A DNA stretch of 33,412 nt from Selenomonas sp. Lineage in GTDB: Bacteria > Bacillota > Negativicutes > Selenomonadales > Selenomonadaceae. The stretch is from the NCBI GenBank assembly GCA_015265235.1, contig JABZYJ010000005.1:1-33412 (forward strand). Reading direction: 5' to 3'. The stretch's first letter is position 1. Every line of letters starts with the position of its first letter. A program made the translations under genes and the position numbers. A model generated the notes under the pieces. That model made no database searches. It saw only the letters and a program-made list of their open reading frames with translations, and had not been told where the DNA came from. Below, one piece after another: positions 1 to 8,260 of this stretch.

Positions 1-1321
1 GTGCGAGCTGATCCATGAAACGCTGCTCCTGATCGATGGGGTCGTTCAGCTCGGTGAACCCATTGGCGAGCTCACGTCCATAGACGAAGAACTCAAAACG
101 ATCCGTAATGCGCGGGTCGTCCGCATTCCGCTTGGCGAGCGGCGAGATCTCCGTCGGATGTCCCGTGATGAAGGTCGGCTGCATCAGAGACTCCTCGACC
201 TTCTCCTCAAATGCCGCATTGAGAATTCCACCGATGCCATGACGCTCCTCGAACGGGACGTGAATCTCGCGCGCCATGGCGCGTGCCTCTTCAACCGTAT
301 GGCAGGAGAGGAAGTCCTTCCCCGTCGCCTCACGAACAGCATCATTCATGCTGATGGTGCGCACCTGCCCAAGGTCAATCTCGACCCCCTGATACGTGAT
401 CTTCGTCGTCCCCAGCACATCCTCTGCTGCCTGACGGACAATGCCCTCCGTGATCGCCATGAGATCGCGATGGTCGGCAAAGGCCTGATAGATCTCAATG
501 GAGGTAAACTCAGGGTTATGCCGTACGTCCATCCCCTCGTTGCGGAAGATACGCCCCATCTCGTAGACGCGATCCAGTCCGCCGACGATCAGGCGCTTTA
601 GACTGAGCTCCGTCGCAATACGCAAATAGAGGTCGATGTCGAGCGCGTTATGATGCGTGATAAAGGGACGCGCTGCTGCCCCGCCTGCGAGCGTAGAGAG
701 CACGGGCGTCTCAACCTCAAGGAAGTCACGCGCATCGAGATAGCGGCGAATCGACTGAAGGATTGCCGTGCGCTTGCGGAATGTCTCGCGCACCTCCTGA
801 TTCACCATGAGATCAAGATAGCGCTGACGATAGCGCGTATCTACGTCCTTCAGTCCATGGAACTTCTCAGGCAGAGGACGAAGTGCTTTGGCGAGGAGGT
901 CAAAGTCCTCGACACGCACGGTCACCTCACCGCGCCGCGTCTTAAAGACGACACCGCGAATGCCGATGATATCGCCAATGTCGAGACGCTTGAACTCTTC
1001 CTTGTACTTCTGTTCGCCGAGCACGTCAAGCTTAAAGTACACCTGAATGTTCCCCGTGCGGTCATTCAGCGTGGAGAAGGACGCCTTGCCATGCCCGCGA
1101 ATCGCCATCAGGCGTCCCGCGATGCGGACTTCCTTCCCTTCTTCATCCTCGGCGAGATGATCGTATTCCTTTTTCAGATCCGCCGCATAGTCCGTGACCT
1201 CATAGCGATGTCCAAACGGGGCAATCCCCATGGCGCGGAACGCATCCATCTTTTCCCGACGGACGCGCATCATTTCATTCAGATCCTGTTCCTGCAAAGC
1301 AGATGCATGTTCTTCAGCCAT
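1..1321 (-). CDS. lysS: Lysyl-tRNA synthetase, class II (3' end beyond window)
   Basis: Cytoplasmic enzyme that charges tRNA-Lys with lysine. About 440 residues are visible; the last 50 or so, including class II motif 3, lie outside the window. The N-terminal third is an OB-fold anticodon-binding domain with the family signature GRLMAIRGHGKASF followed by a DRTG stretch. The catalytic domain shows motif 2 as FRNEGMDVRHNPEFTSIE, very close to the usual FRNEGxDxxHNPEFTxxE, and the HPTEISPLAK and ELANGFTELNDP signatures of bacterial LysRS. The ATG at 1321 is preceded by AAAGGAA about ten bases upstream and sits 11 bases after the greA stop, so the two genes are probably co-transcribed. Family identity is near certain from these motifs. 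Confidence 0.97.
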   Translation of the reverse strand, partial: MAEEHASALQEQDLNEMMRVRREKMDAFRAMGIAPFGHRYEVTDYAADLKKEYDHLAEDEEGKEVRIAGRLMAIRGHGKASFSTLNDRTGNIQVYFKLDVLGEQKYKEEFKRLDIGDIIGIRGVVFKTRRGEVTVRVEDFDLLAKALRPLPEKFHGLKDVDTRYRQRYLDLMVNQEVRETFRKRTAILQSIRRYLDARDFLEVETPVLSTLAGGAAARPFITHHNALDIDLYLRIATELSLKRLIVGGLDRVYEMGRIFRNEGMDVRHNPEFTSIEIYQAFADHRDLMAITEGIVRQAAEDVLGTTKITYQGVEIDLGQVRTISMNDAVREATGKDFLSCHTVEEARAMAREIHVPFEERHGIGGILNAAFEEKVEESLMQPTFITGHPTEISPLAKRNADDPRITDRFEFFVYGRELANGFTELNDPIDQEQRFMDQLA

Positions 1322-1332
1322 CAATGTTCCTT

Positions 1333-1803
1333 TCACTTCTTGATATCGATAATCTTGTACTGGATGACACCCGCGGGAGCATTCACATTGATGGTGCGCC
1401 CGATTTTCTGCCTGAGGAGTGCCTCGCCGAGCGGGGACTCGTTCGAGATCTTCCCCTCATCGGGATCCGCCTCCGTCGAGCCGACGATAAGGAACGTCTC
1501 CTCCTCGTCAAACTCCAGATCCTTAACCGTCACACGGCTGCCCATCGTCACAGTCTTGCCGTCGCCCGCCTTGATGATGTCGGAGTTGCGAATCTTGTTC
1601 TCGAGCTCCTGAATCTCGCCCTCGAGAAATGCCTGCTCATTCTTTGCATCATCATATTCAGAGTTCTCGGAGAGGTCACCGAGAGCAATGGCGGCCTTCA
1701 GGCGCTCTGCGATCTCGATGCGTCGAACGCTTTTGAGATAGTTGAGTTTCTCAACGAGCTTGTTGTACCCATCTTCGGTCAGCATGACCTTTTTCTCTGC
1801 CAT
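1333..1803 (-). CDS. greA: Transcription elongation factor GreA
   Basis: Protein of 156 residues, the normal GreA length. GreA inserts its coiled coil into the RNA polymerase secondary channel and stimulates cleavage of backtracked RNA. The N-terminal coiled-coil hairpin spans about residues 5-75, with the conserved acidic tip in GDLSENSEYDDAK (near residues 42-54). The C-terminal FKBP-like domain ends with the ESPLGEALL and NVNAPAGVIQYKI stretches typical of the family. The start is supported by GGAG eight bases upstream. It lies 13 bases after the GIY-YIG gene and 11 bases before lysS, the common greA-lysS order of Bacillota. Confidence 0.97.
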   Translation of the reverse strand: MAEKKVMLTEDGYNKLVEKLNYLKSVRRIEIAERLKAAIALGDLSENSEYDDAKNEQAFLEGEIQELENKIRNSDIIKAGDGKTVTMGSRVTVKDLEFDEEETFLIVGSTEADPDEGKISNESPLGEALLRQKIGRTINVNAPAGVIQYKIIDIKK

Positions 1804-1816
1804 GAAATGATCTCCT

Positions 1817-2113
1817 TCACTCTATGTGTACTTTTTTATTGATTTCATCCAGCCGTGCAGTGAGCTCCTCACCGCCTGACAGGACTAATGCTTCTCTTTG
1901 TGCATGCCGGAGTTTTTTGATCTGACATTCCCTCCGCTGTGCCTCCTCCTTCGTCGCAAAGGACTCGACATAGGCGAGGAAAACAGGGCGGTGCGCACGC
2001 GTGTACTTTGCCCCGCTGCCGTCGTTATGCGCACGAAGACGCCGCTCAAGGTCGTTCGTCCAGCCCGCGTAAAGGCTCCCGTCCGCGCACCGCAGGAGGT
2101 AGGTGTAGTTCAT
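1817..2113 (-). CDS. GIY-YIG domain protein (YhbQ/YazA family)
   Basis: Small protein of 98 residues that is almost entirely one GIY-YIG nuclease-like domain. The two short strands are YTYLLRC (residues 3-9) and LYAGWT (14-19). They are followed by the conserved arginine of ERRLRAHN, then the KYTRAHRP and family-typical ESFATKEEAQRRECQIKKL segments. This matches the UPF0213 group, whose cellular role is unsettled; nuclease activity is inferred from fold only. The ATG overlaps the stop of the upstream cyclophilin gene in an ATGA, indicating translational coupling. Confidence 0.9.
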   Translation of the reverse strand: MNYTYLLRCADGSLYAGWTNDLERRLRAHNDGSGAKYTRAHRPVFLAYVESFATKEEAQRRECQIKKLRHAQREALVLSGGEELTARLDEINKKVHIE

Positions 2114-2718
2114 TCGTCTGCAGACTTGATCGTGATCTTCTCGATCACAACATCATGCACGGGTCGGTCTGCATAACCGGTCTGTGTGTGTCCAATGTCA
2201 CGTACGACATCCATCCCCTCGATCACCTTTCCGAAAACGGCATGATGATCGTCCAGCCACGGCGTCGCAGCGAGCGTGATGAAGAACTGACTTCCGCCCG
2301 TATTGGGGCCCGCATTTGCCATGGAGAGGATCCCCTCATCATCGTGACGGAGTGACGGGTCAAACTCATCGGGAATGGTGTAGCCTGGACCACCCGTGCC
2401 ATTTCCGCTTGGATCTCCGCCCTGAATCATGAATCCGTCAATGACGCGATGGAAAATCAGCCCGTCATAGAACCCCTTCTCCGCGAGATCGATGAAATTT
2501 TTCGTCGTGATCGGTGCCTTGTCCTCAAATAGCTCGACCTCAAATGTTCCCTTATTCGTTGTAAAAACTGCGATGCGATTTGCCACGGTGTGTTGTTCTC
2601 CTTTTTGATTCTGTAACAGCATATTGAGTGACATCCCTGCATTCCCGTTGTGCGTGATACAAAGTACTGCAGTCACAACGACAACAACGAGCGCAAGGAC
2701 AGAAAATTTCTTTCCCAT
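2110..2718 (-). CDS. Exported or membrane-anchored cyclophilin-type peptidyl-prolyl isomerase
   Basis: Prolyl cis-trans isomerase of 202 residues with the chosen start. The reading frame extends nine codons further upstream, but ATG 2718 is preferred because it directly begins a signal-like segment (MGKKFSVLALVVVVVTAVLC) and follows AGGAGG about 12 bases upstream. The hydrophobic segment ends near residue 20; there is no good lipobox because Leu precedes the Cys, so a signal peptide or anchor is more likely than a lipoprotein. The cyclophilin domain covers about residues 47-195 and keeps FHRVIDGFMIQGGD, ANAGPNTGGSQFFI and HAVFGKVIEG, which include the catalytic Arg/Phe/Gln. It is probably an extracytoplasmic folding helper in the dtd-to-lysS operon. 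Confidence 0.92.
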   Translation of the reverse strand: MGKKFSVLALVVVVVTAVLCITHNGNAGMSLNMLLQNQKGEQHTVANRIAVFTTNKGTFEVELFEDKAPITTKNFIDLAEKGFYDGLIFHRVIDGFMIQGGDPSGNGTGGPGYTIPDEFDPSLRHDDEGILSMANAGPNTGGSQFFITLAATPWLDDHHAVFGKVIEGMDVVRDIGHTQTGYADRPVHDVVIEKITIKSADE

Positions 2719-2741
2719 TCTACCGAATGCCCTCCTATATT

Positions 2742-3458
2742 TCAACCAAAATTGGAAAATTTATGCCGCTCCCCCGCCATGCAGGGCGACCACACAGGAA
2801 TTTCTCGCCCCTTGGCAAAGAAATCTGCGGAGGGCTGCCATGCGGGATATCCAACGGAATGCATCGCAACGAGTGCACGCGGATTCGTCTCAGCGCAGAA
2901 CACCTTCGCACCGCGTTCCATGGATGGCCCGAGACGCCCGTCAACAGGGAAAAAGGCGACGTCACACGAAAGCCCTGCCAACCGTTTCATCTGTTTCCGA
3001 AAGCCGTTCTCGGCAAACTTACGGTTCACCTCGGTGTCCCCTGTCCAATCCCACCAGTTGAAATCGCCGGCATGGAAGATACGCTTTCCGTCCGCCTCGA
3101 CGAGGAACGATGTTCCCTCATCCGTAGAGGAGAACGATGTCACGGATATACACTCATCCTGCCACGCATCGTAACAGCTGATCCACGTGGTCTTATCCTG
3201 CGGAATCCGTGCTGCTCCTGCATTCTCACGAATGTCCTCACTGAGGATATAGCGTGTGGTGTGTGCCGAAAAATCGGCAATCATCGGATTAAAGTGGTCA
3301 AAATGTGCATGTGACGCGAAAAAATACAAGGGTGCATCCCCATGCGCCCCAATCTCCTTGGGCAGTACGCCGGCAGGATCATCAAACGCATCGAACACGA
3401 GCAGAATCTCTCCCACACGGATGAGAAAGCCGCTGTTCAGCAAATAGGTCGCTTCCAT
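2742..3458 (-). CDS. Metallo-beta-lactamase-fold hydrolase
   Basis: Protein of about 238 residues with the metal-binding HxHxDH motif as SHAHFDHF near residue 50 and a later HAGDFNWWDW segment that supplies further metal ligands. It resembles the UlaG/YycJ-like MBL branch that includes many uncharacterised hydrolases; the substrate cannot be told from sequence. Two starts are possible: GTG 3464, which abuts the stop of the YitT gene and sits four bases after AGGAG, and ATG 3458, ten bases after the same AGGAG. I chose the ATG because of the codon and spacing. No signal peptide is visible, so it is probably cytoplasmic. Very short spacing to its neighbours suggests an operon. Confidence 0.88.
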   Translation of the reverse strand: MEATYLLNSGFLIRVGEILLVFDAFDDPAGVLPKEIGAHGDAPLYFFASHAHFDHFNPMIADFSAHTTRYILSEDIRENAGAARIPQDKTTWISCYDAWQDECISVTSFSSTDEGTSFLVEADGKRIFHAGDFNWWDWTGDTEVNRKFAENGFRKQMKRLAGLSCDVAFFPVDGRLGPSMERGAKVFCAETNPRALVAMHSVGYPAWQPSADFFAKGREIPVWSPCMAGERHKFSNFG

Positions 3459-3464
3459 GAGCAC

Positions 3465-4385
3465 TCATCTCCTTTCATTTTCATCTTCCGCATTTTCATC
3501 GGATGCAGCGGCATCGTTTTGATTGATCCGTCCAAATCCGCGCCCCATAACCTCATTTGCCGACATAATGATGACGAAGGCATGTGGATCGACATTATGG
3601 ACGATGAATTTCAGTTTTCCGACCTGCGTTGTCCCAACGCAAACGAAAACGACGTTGCGTTCACGGCGCGTATATGCTCCCTGTCCATGCAGGAACGTGA
3701 CACCACGGTGCATGTTGTCGATGATACTCTCCGCGATTTCCCGATGGCGATCGGAGACGATCAGCACGGCCTTGCGCTGACTGAAGCCGGCGACGATCTT
3801 ATCCACCATCGTCGCATTGATGAACATATAGATCAGCGTAAACATCGCCGGTGCCATGCCAAAGAGGAATGCGGCAATCAGCATGATGAGACAGTTGAGC
3901 GAGAAAAGCACGCCGCCCATGTGCAGATCATAGTACTTTCGCACGATCGCTGCAAGGATGTCGAATCCGCCCGTACTGCCGTTCATGCGGAACACCAAGC
4001 CGTAGCCGAGTCCAGCAAATACACCGCCGTACACTGTTGTCAGCATCATATCGTTCACTGGTGCATAGGCATTGAGTGGACGTGTGAGATCGAGCAGAAA
4101 GGAAAAAATCGCTGTACCGATGATAATATCGACCGTATACGCACGTCCCATCAGCTTCCACGCCATGAAGAGCAGCGGAATGTTATAGACGAACGTCTGC
4201 AAACCGATCGGCAGTCCGAACAGATAGTAGACAATCATCGCAATTCCGGTTGCACCGCCCGTGAGCAAATGCGCCGGAACGAGAAATAGATTGATCGCGC
4301 TGCTCGCGATGAGACATCCCAGCGTGATACCGGCATAACGCATGACGCGATGCCCCAGCATACGCATGTGCAGATGATGCGTCAT
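3465..4385 (-). CDS. YitT family membrane protein (DUF161 + DUF2179)
   Basis: Protein of 306 residues. The N-terminal two thirds contain about five to six hydrophobic segments (from GITLGCLIASSAINLF near residue 20 to FTLIYMFINATMV near 190). They include the family signatures HLLTGGATGIAMI and FRMNGSTGGFDILA. The C-terminal soluble domain (about residues 205-285) is the DUF2179 ligand-like domain with FLHGQGAYTRRERNVVFVCV. Members are inner-membrane proteins of unknown transport role. The tail after residue 285 is acidic and polar. The start has GGAGG nine bases upstream and overlaps the upstream stop by four bases. Confidence 0.92.
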   Translation of the reverse strand: MTHHLHMRMLGHRVMRYAGITLGCLIASSAINLFLVPAHLLTGGATGIAMIVYYLFGLPIGLQTFVYNIPLLFMAWKLMGRAYTVDIIIGTAIFSFLLDLTRPLNAYAPVNDMMLTTVYGGVFAGLGYGLVFRMNGSTGGFDILAAIVRKYYDLHMGGVLFSLNCLIMLIAAFLFGMAPAMFTLIYMFINATMVDKIVAGFSQRKAVLIVSDRHREIAESIIDNMHRGVTFLHGQGAYTRRERNVVFVCVGTTQVGKLKFIVHNVDPHAFVIIMSANEVMGRGFGRINQNDAAASDENAEDENERR

Positions 4386-5026
4386 GTTCCGTATCCTCCC
4401 AGACGAACAGGAGCAGCAGACGGCAGCGCAGTCACGTCAATTTCCTTCTGTTCGATGAAATCACGCGCAAGATCCTGCACACCAAACGGACTGTATGGAG
4501 AACGTGAGAGTTCCTCTGTCTCCTCCTCGGTCAGCGGCAGCATGGTCATCCGCGTGGAAAGCAGTGCTCCGTGCTCGGCATCCAGATTCAACACGAGATG
4601 GCGGTGCACATTCATCGGATCGTCATAAACATAGCAGGTATGATCATCCATGAACTGCCGCTGTGCTTTTCCAAACACCCGAAAGATATAGCTGCTCGTC
4701 GCACCATAGCGCACATCCTGCCGCAGACGGTACGCTTCTCCCATGAGGCTGATGTCCACCACCTTCTTTCCTGCGACAGTGGTCGAGACAACAATATCCC
4801 CGTATGTGAACGTGCGCAGATGAATCCCATGAACCATCTGCATCCCCTCTGTATCCTCCTCGCCCCACGCCTGTTTGAGTGACTGCTCTGTATCCCCGAG
4901 GGAAATGCCGCGATAGGAAAAGTCCGTGTCCTGTATTTGCGCCGCCGCTTCTCCTCTTGCAAAGAGAACACAGAATGCCAGCATACAGGAAAGAAAAAAG
5001 AGGACACACTGCATATCGTTCCGCAT
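4382..5026 (-). CDS. Secreted protein of unknown function
   Basis: Not recognised. The chosen ATG (5026) has GAGGTG six bases upstream and gives 214 residues; the longer frame from 5053 has no comparable site. Residues 1-30 form a signal peptide (hydrophobic core VLFFLSCMLAFCVLF, then an Ala-rich likely signal peptidase I site GEAAAQ). The mature part opens with YRGISLGDTEQSLKQAWG, which resembles the 'Gly-hydrophobic-Gly-x-Thr...Leu...Gly' start of SmpA/OmlA-like small domains. It continues as alternating short strands, suggesting a compact beta-rich extracytoplasmic domain. It overlaps the YitT gene by four bases and follows the M29 peptidase by 43, so it is probably part of the same transcript. 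Confidence 0.85.
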   Translation of the reverse strand: MRNDMQCVLFFLSCMLAFCVLFARGEAAAQIQDTDFSYRGISLGDTEQSLKQAWGEEDTEGMQMVHGIHLRTFTYGDIVVSTTVAGKKVVDISLMGEAYRLRQDVRYGATSSYIFRVFGKAQRQFMDDHTCYVYDDPMNVHRHLVLNLDAEHGALLSTRMTMLPLTEEETEELSRSPYSPFGVQDLARDFIEQKEIDVTALPSAAPVRLGGYGT

Positions 5027-5069
5027 ATTCTTCACCTCAACCATCGGAAGCAATCAGATATGGGCGTTC

Positions 5070-6302
5070 TCAAAAGGAAAAACTGCCATGCTCCATGATC
5101 GTGATCTCCTCTCCCGCCCGCGTCCTGCCGACGACGGACAGATCTGCCGTTCCGATCATAAAGTCCTCGTGAACAAGGGAATGATTGACTCCATGACGGA
5201 GAAGCTCCTCCTCCGTCATGCCATCTCCGCCCCTGATGCACGTCGGATACGCCTTCCCCAAGGCCAAATGACAGGACGCATTCTCATCAAAGAGTGTATT
5301 GTAGAACAGGATACCGCTCGCAGAGATGGGCGACGCGTGTGGCACGAGAGCCACCTCGCCAAGGAAGGATGCCCCCTCATCCGTCTGCAAGAGCTCGCGC
5401 AGATGCTCCTCCCCGCTCTCCGCGTGGTAGTCCGTCACCTTCCCCGCACGGAATGTCAGCGAAAAACCAGCGATCAGATTTCCGTTATAGTGCAGGGGTT
5501 TCGACGCGACAACAACACCATTCACACCGTCTCGCTTCGGCAAGGTATAGACTTCCTCCGTGGGAATATTCGCGACGAACATCGTCCCCGATGCCGCCCG
5601 TTCCGCACCGCCCATCCAGATATGCCCCTTGGGCAGTTCCACATGGAGATCCGTGCCAAGACCGTTCCGATAGTGAAGTTCCAAAAAATCATGTGCATTC
5701 AGAAAATCTGCCGTCTTCTGCAGAGCGGATACGTGCTCCTTCCATGCTGCAACGGGATCAGACTCCTCCGACACGCGCACGGCACGCAGAATCTCCGTCC
5801 AGAGGCGCGCTACCGCCGTCTCTTCTGTCTCGTGCGGAAACACCTTGCACGCCCACGCAGGCGTAGGGACAGACACAACGCACCACGTATTCTGATTGCT
5901 CATCAGCCGCGCACGATAGCCCTGCAGAGCCTTTCCTGCTGTCTGCCCAGCCTCCGTCAGACGCTTCGGATCGACATCGGAGAAGAGATCCGGATTTTCC
6001 GCCGCGATGGAGATAAACGCCGCTCCCTGCGCCGCACTTTCATCGTAGAATGTCTTTCGCCACGCAGGGAACTCACGGAATCGTGCCGCAGGCGCCTGAC
6101 GAAAGCGGATGTGTGAGAACTCCTCATCACTCCAGTTCACGGAAACATCATGCGCACCTGCACAGTAGGCTTCCTCCGCGAGTGCATGGACAAAATCAGC
6201 ACAGGTAATCGGCGCATGAATAACGAGCGGTTGATCTTCCTGAAGATTCACACCGACACGTACCACAAGAGCGGCATATTTACGAAGCAAATTCGTATTC
6301 AT
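5070..6302 (-). CDS. M29 family aminopeptidase (AmpS/PepS-like)
   Basis: Cytoplasmic metal-dependent aminopeptidase of 410 residues, the usual M29 length. The start at 6302 is chosen because it begins the typical MNTNLLRKYAALVVRVGVN and is preceded by GAGGT seven bases upstream; the frame continues upstream only without an initiation signal. The C-terminal metal site is intact: the Glu of NIPTEEVYTLP, the Glu of LGEVALVPH, the His of ASCHLALG and the His/Asp of VHEDFMIGTADLSVVG match the Glu-Glu-His-His-Asp arrangement known for the family. It begins one base after the dtd stop, so it is almost certainly co-transcribed with dtd. Confidence 0.93.
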   Translation of the reverse strand: MNTNLLRKYAALVVRVGVNLQEDQPLVIHAPITCADFVHALAEEAYCAGAHDVSVNWSDEEFSHIRFRQAPAARFREFPAWRKTFYDESAAQGAAFISIAAENPDLFSDVDPKRLTEAGQTAGKALQGYRARLMSNQNTWCVVSVPTPAWACKVFPHETEETAVARLWTEILRAVRVSEESDPVAAWKEHVSALQKTADFLNAHDFLELHYRNGLGTDLHVELPKGHIWMGGAERAASGTMFVANIPTEEVYTLPKRDGVNGVVVASKPLHYNGNLIAGFSLTFRAGKVTDYHAESGEEHLRELLQTDEGASFLGEVALVPHASPISASGILFYNTLFDENASCHLALGKAYPTCIRGGDGMTEEELLRHGVNHSLVHEDFMIGTADLSVVGRTRAGEEITIMEHGSFSF

Positions 6303-6303
6303 T

Positions 6304-6747
6304 CTATACCTCATCCGTATCAAAGAGGAGTGTCACGGGACCGTCGTTGACCGATGCCACCTGCATATCCGCACCGAATTCTCCATGTGCAACAGAAACG
6401 CCGTGTTCCCTTAGATGCGTCATAAACGCCTCATACATAGGAATTGCCACATCCGGCTTTGCCGCCTTGGAAAACCCCGGACGTCTTTTTTTGAGATCCG
6501 CAAAGAGCGTAAACTGCGAGATCACCAATACCGCACCGTTCACCTCAGAGAGCGCACGGTTCATCTTTCCCGCATCATCGGAGAACACGCGCAGATGAAT
6601 GATCTTTTCTGCCAGATGCGCTGCATCGGCGTCCGTATCCTCCGGCGCAATACCGAGCAGAATGAGATAGCCCGTTCCGATCTGGCCATGCAGCATCCCA
6701 TCAATATGGACGGATGCCTCCTTAACACGCGTGACTACTGCTCGCAA
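6304..6747 (-). CDS. dtd: D-aminoacyl-tRNA deacylase
   Basis: Protein of 147 residues that hydrolyses D-aminoacyl-tRNA (and Gly-tRNA-Ala), preventing D-amino acids from entering protein. The TTG at 6747 is chosen because it yields the conserved N-terminus MRAVVTRV and lies seven bases after GAGG; the adjacent GTG at 6750 would add one residue but sits too close to the site. The catalytic SQFTLFAD motif places Thr at residue 80, and the chiral-selector loop near the C-terminus is NDGPVT with the cross-subunit Gly-Pro. The usual KGRRPSF stretch reads KKRRPGF here. It is the first gene after a strong promoter and leads the operon running to lysS. Confidence 0.95.
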   Translation of the reverse strand: MRAVVTRVKEASVHIDGMLHGQIGTGYLILLGIAPEDTDADAAHLAEKIIHLRVFSDDAGKMNRALSEVNGAVLVISQFTLFADLKKRRPGFSKAAKPDVAIPMYEAFMTHLREHGVSVAHGEFGADMQVASVNDGPVTLLFDTDEV

Positions 6748-6790
6748 CACATCACCTCGTTTTATCTGATCCCTTTACATAATGTGCTCT

Positions 6791-6819
6791 ATTATAACAC
6801 GCCTTGCCGCGGATGTCTT
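6791..6819 (-). promoter_or_regulatory. Predicted sigma-A-type promoter for the dtd operon
   Basis: On the minus strand a perfect TATAAT (6791-6796) is preceded by TG one base upstream, making an extended -10. A weaker AAGACA lies 17 bases upstream (6814-6819), just after the M18 stop codon. The expected transcription start is about 35-40 bases upstream of dtd. No rival promoter was seen between the genes downstream. Confidence 0.7.
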
Positions 6820-6821
6820 TC

Positions 6822-8105
6822 CTATGCGGAGAAAAAAGCCGAAAGAAGCCGCGTAAGTGCCGTCTGATCCTCTGCCCCCATGGTCTCGCGTGCAGAGTGC
6901 ATCCCGAGAACAGGGACGCCGATATCCACCGTCCGCATGGGCAGCTGTGCCGAGAGAATCGAGCCAAGTGTCGCCCCGCCCGGCGCATCCGAATGATTCG
7001 TAAACACCTGATAGGGGATCTCCTCGTCCTCGCACAGTGTCCTTATGACAGCACGCCCGTAGGCATCCCCTGCATAGGATTGATTCGCCGCCACTTTCAG
7101 GACGACGCCTCCATTCAGCACGGGCTGATTCGTCGGATCTGCCTTCTCCGGTACATTGGGATGGAGTGCATGAGCAACATCCACCGAGAGACAGAATCCT
7201 TGCAGAATCGTCTCAAGATACTCCTCGCGCGAGCATCCGAGTGCCGTATAGACCTGCTCCAAGATCATCCCCAACACAGCCGACCCTGCGCCCTGCTTCG
7301 TACGGCTGCCGACCTCCTCAATGTCAAAGAGCGCTGCGACACGGATCCCCTCTGTGCCATCCCAGTCATTCACGACATCAAGACACGCCTTGACCGAGGA
7401 CAAATTATCGAGGCGCGGCGCCGACAGAAACGCATTGTCCGCCCCCAGCAGGCAGCCGCACTCACAAGGATAGGCATTCAGATCATAGGACAGGATCTCC
7501 TCCGGGGGAGCATTCAGCTCCGCGGCGAGAAGTGCTGTCAGTCTATCCTCGTCAGCGCCTTCTTCATGACCGTCGAGGAAGATCAGCGGCAGGAGATCCT
7601 TCTGCGGCTTCAGCTCCACTCCCTCATTCACTTTACGGTTCATGTGTATCGCGAGATTCGGAACAATCATCAGCGGACGGCGAAAATCGACACAGTGCAT
7701 CTGCGGAGCAAGAGGATCTGTACTGCGCACGGCCACAGCCCCTGCGAGGGAAAGGGGACGATCCATCCACGTACTGCGGATCATCCCGCCGTATACCTCC
7801 ACATTGAGCTTACCATAGCCGTGCTCGTGCATCACCGCATGCGGCTTGACGCGCAGACATGGAAAATCCGTATGGGCACAGACAATGCGCAGCGGTCCAT
7901 GCACATTCTCGCCAATCGAAACGACAACGCCGCCCGTATCAAACAGAGGAAAATAATAACTGTGCCCCGCACAAATTCCTTCCTCAGGAGACAGATGCGC
8001 CCCGAGCAGTGCGTTGCATGTCCTGCCTGCCACATGATATGGCGAAGTCGCCGTATCAATAAAGTCAATCAATTCCTCGGCACATTTCGTCTCTTCGTAG
8101 GTCAC
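6822..8105 (-). CDS. M18 family aminopeptidase
   Basis: Zinc aminopeptidase of 427 residues (aspartyl or broad-specificity type), cytoplasmic and normally a dodecamer. The open frame extends back to 8207, into the tRNA gene, but that part holds the tRNA terminator. The GTG at 8105 is the credible start: GGAGGG lies seven bases upstream, and the resulting N-terminus (TYEETKCAEELIDFIDTATSPYHV) matches the family. Metal and catalytic residues are present: the His and Asp of CAHTDFP, the Asp of APRLDNLSS, the two Glu of FDIEEVGS, the Asp of LSVDVAHALHPN and the His of VLGMHSARETM. It is followed directly by the dtd promoter. Confidence 0.94.
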   Translation of the reverse strand: MTYEETKCAEELIDFIDTATSPYHVAGRTCNALLGAHLSPEEGICAGHSYYFPLFDTGGVVVSIGENVHGPLRIVCAHTDFPCLRVKPHAVMHEHGYGKLNVEVYGGMIRSTWMDRPLSLAGAVAVRSTDPLAPQMHCVDFRRPLMIVPNLAIHMNRKVNEGVELKPQKDLLPLIFLDGHEEGADEDRLTALLAAELNAPPEEILSYDLNAYPCECGCLLGADNAFLSAPRLDNLSSVKACLDVVNDWDGTEGIRVAALFDIEEVGSRTKQGAGSAVLGMILEQVYTALGCSREEYLETILQGFCLSVDVAHALHPNVPEKADPTNQPVLNGGVVLKVAANQSYAGDAYGRAVIRTLCEDEEIPYQVFTNHSDAPGGATLGSILSAQLPMRTVDIGVPVLGMHSARETMGAEDQTALTRLLSAFFSA

Positions 8106-8131
8106 GCGAAAGCCCTCCGCCCCATAAACAG

Positions 8132-8157
8132 AAAAAGACCCGCCCACCGGCTGGTCT
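8132..8157 (-). terminator. Rho-independent terminator of tRNA-Pro
   Basis: On the minus strand the hairpin pairs AGACC with GGTCT and, inside one mismatch, GCC with GGC around a GGTG loop. It is followed by five T. It begins 14 bases after the mature tRNA 3' end and ends upstream of the M18 start, which rules out the longer M18 reading frame. Confidence 0.8.
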
Positions 8158-8171
8158 TCACTAAGCAAAAA

Positions 8172-8248
8172 TGGTCGGGATGACAGGGTTCGAACCTGCG
8201 GCCTCATCGTCCCGAACGATGCGCGCTACCAAACTGCGCCACATCCCG
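8172..8248 (-). tRNA. tRNA-Pro (anticodon CGG)
   Basis: The 77 bases fold as a standard cloverleaf on the minus strand. The acceptor stem is CGGGATG with CATCCCG, the D stem is GCGC, and the anticodon stem CATCG/CGATG surrounds the loop TTCGGGA with anticodon CGG. The T stem GCAGG/CCTGT carries TTCGAAC. The discriminator is A and the CCA end is encoded. The anticodon reads CCG codons. It has its own promoter and terminator, so it is a single-gene unit between tadA and the M18 peptidase. Confidence 0.97.
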
Positions 8249-8260
8249 ACAACGATATGT

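Noticed and set aside
2650..2718. Lipoprotein signal in the cyclophilin
   Set aside because: A Cys follows the hydrophobic stretch, but Leu at the preceding position does not fit a lipobox.
4926..6116. 396-codon plus-strand open frame
   Set aside because: Antisense to the M29 aminopeptidase, which has intact motifs, and has no supporting start signal.
6804..8183. 459-codon plus-strand open frame
   Set aside because: Exactly antisense to the M18 aminopeptidase and crossing into the tRNA; no recognisable protein features.
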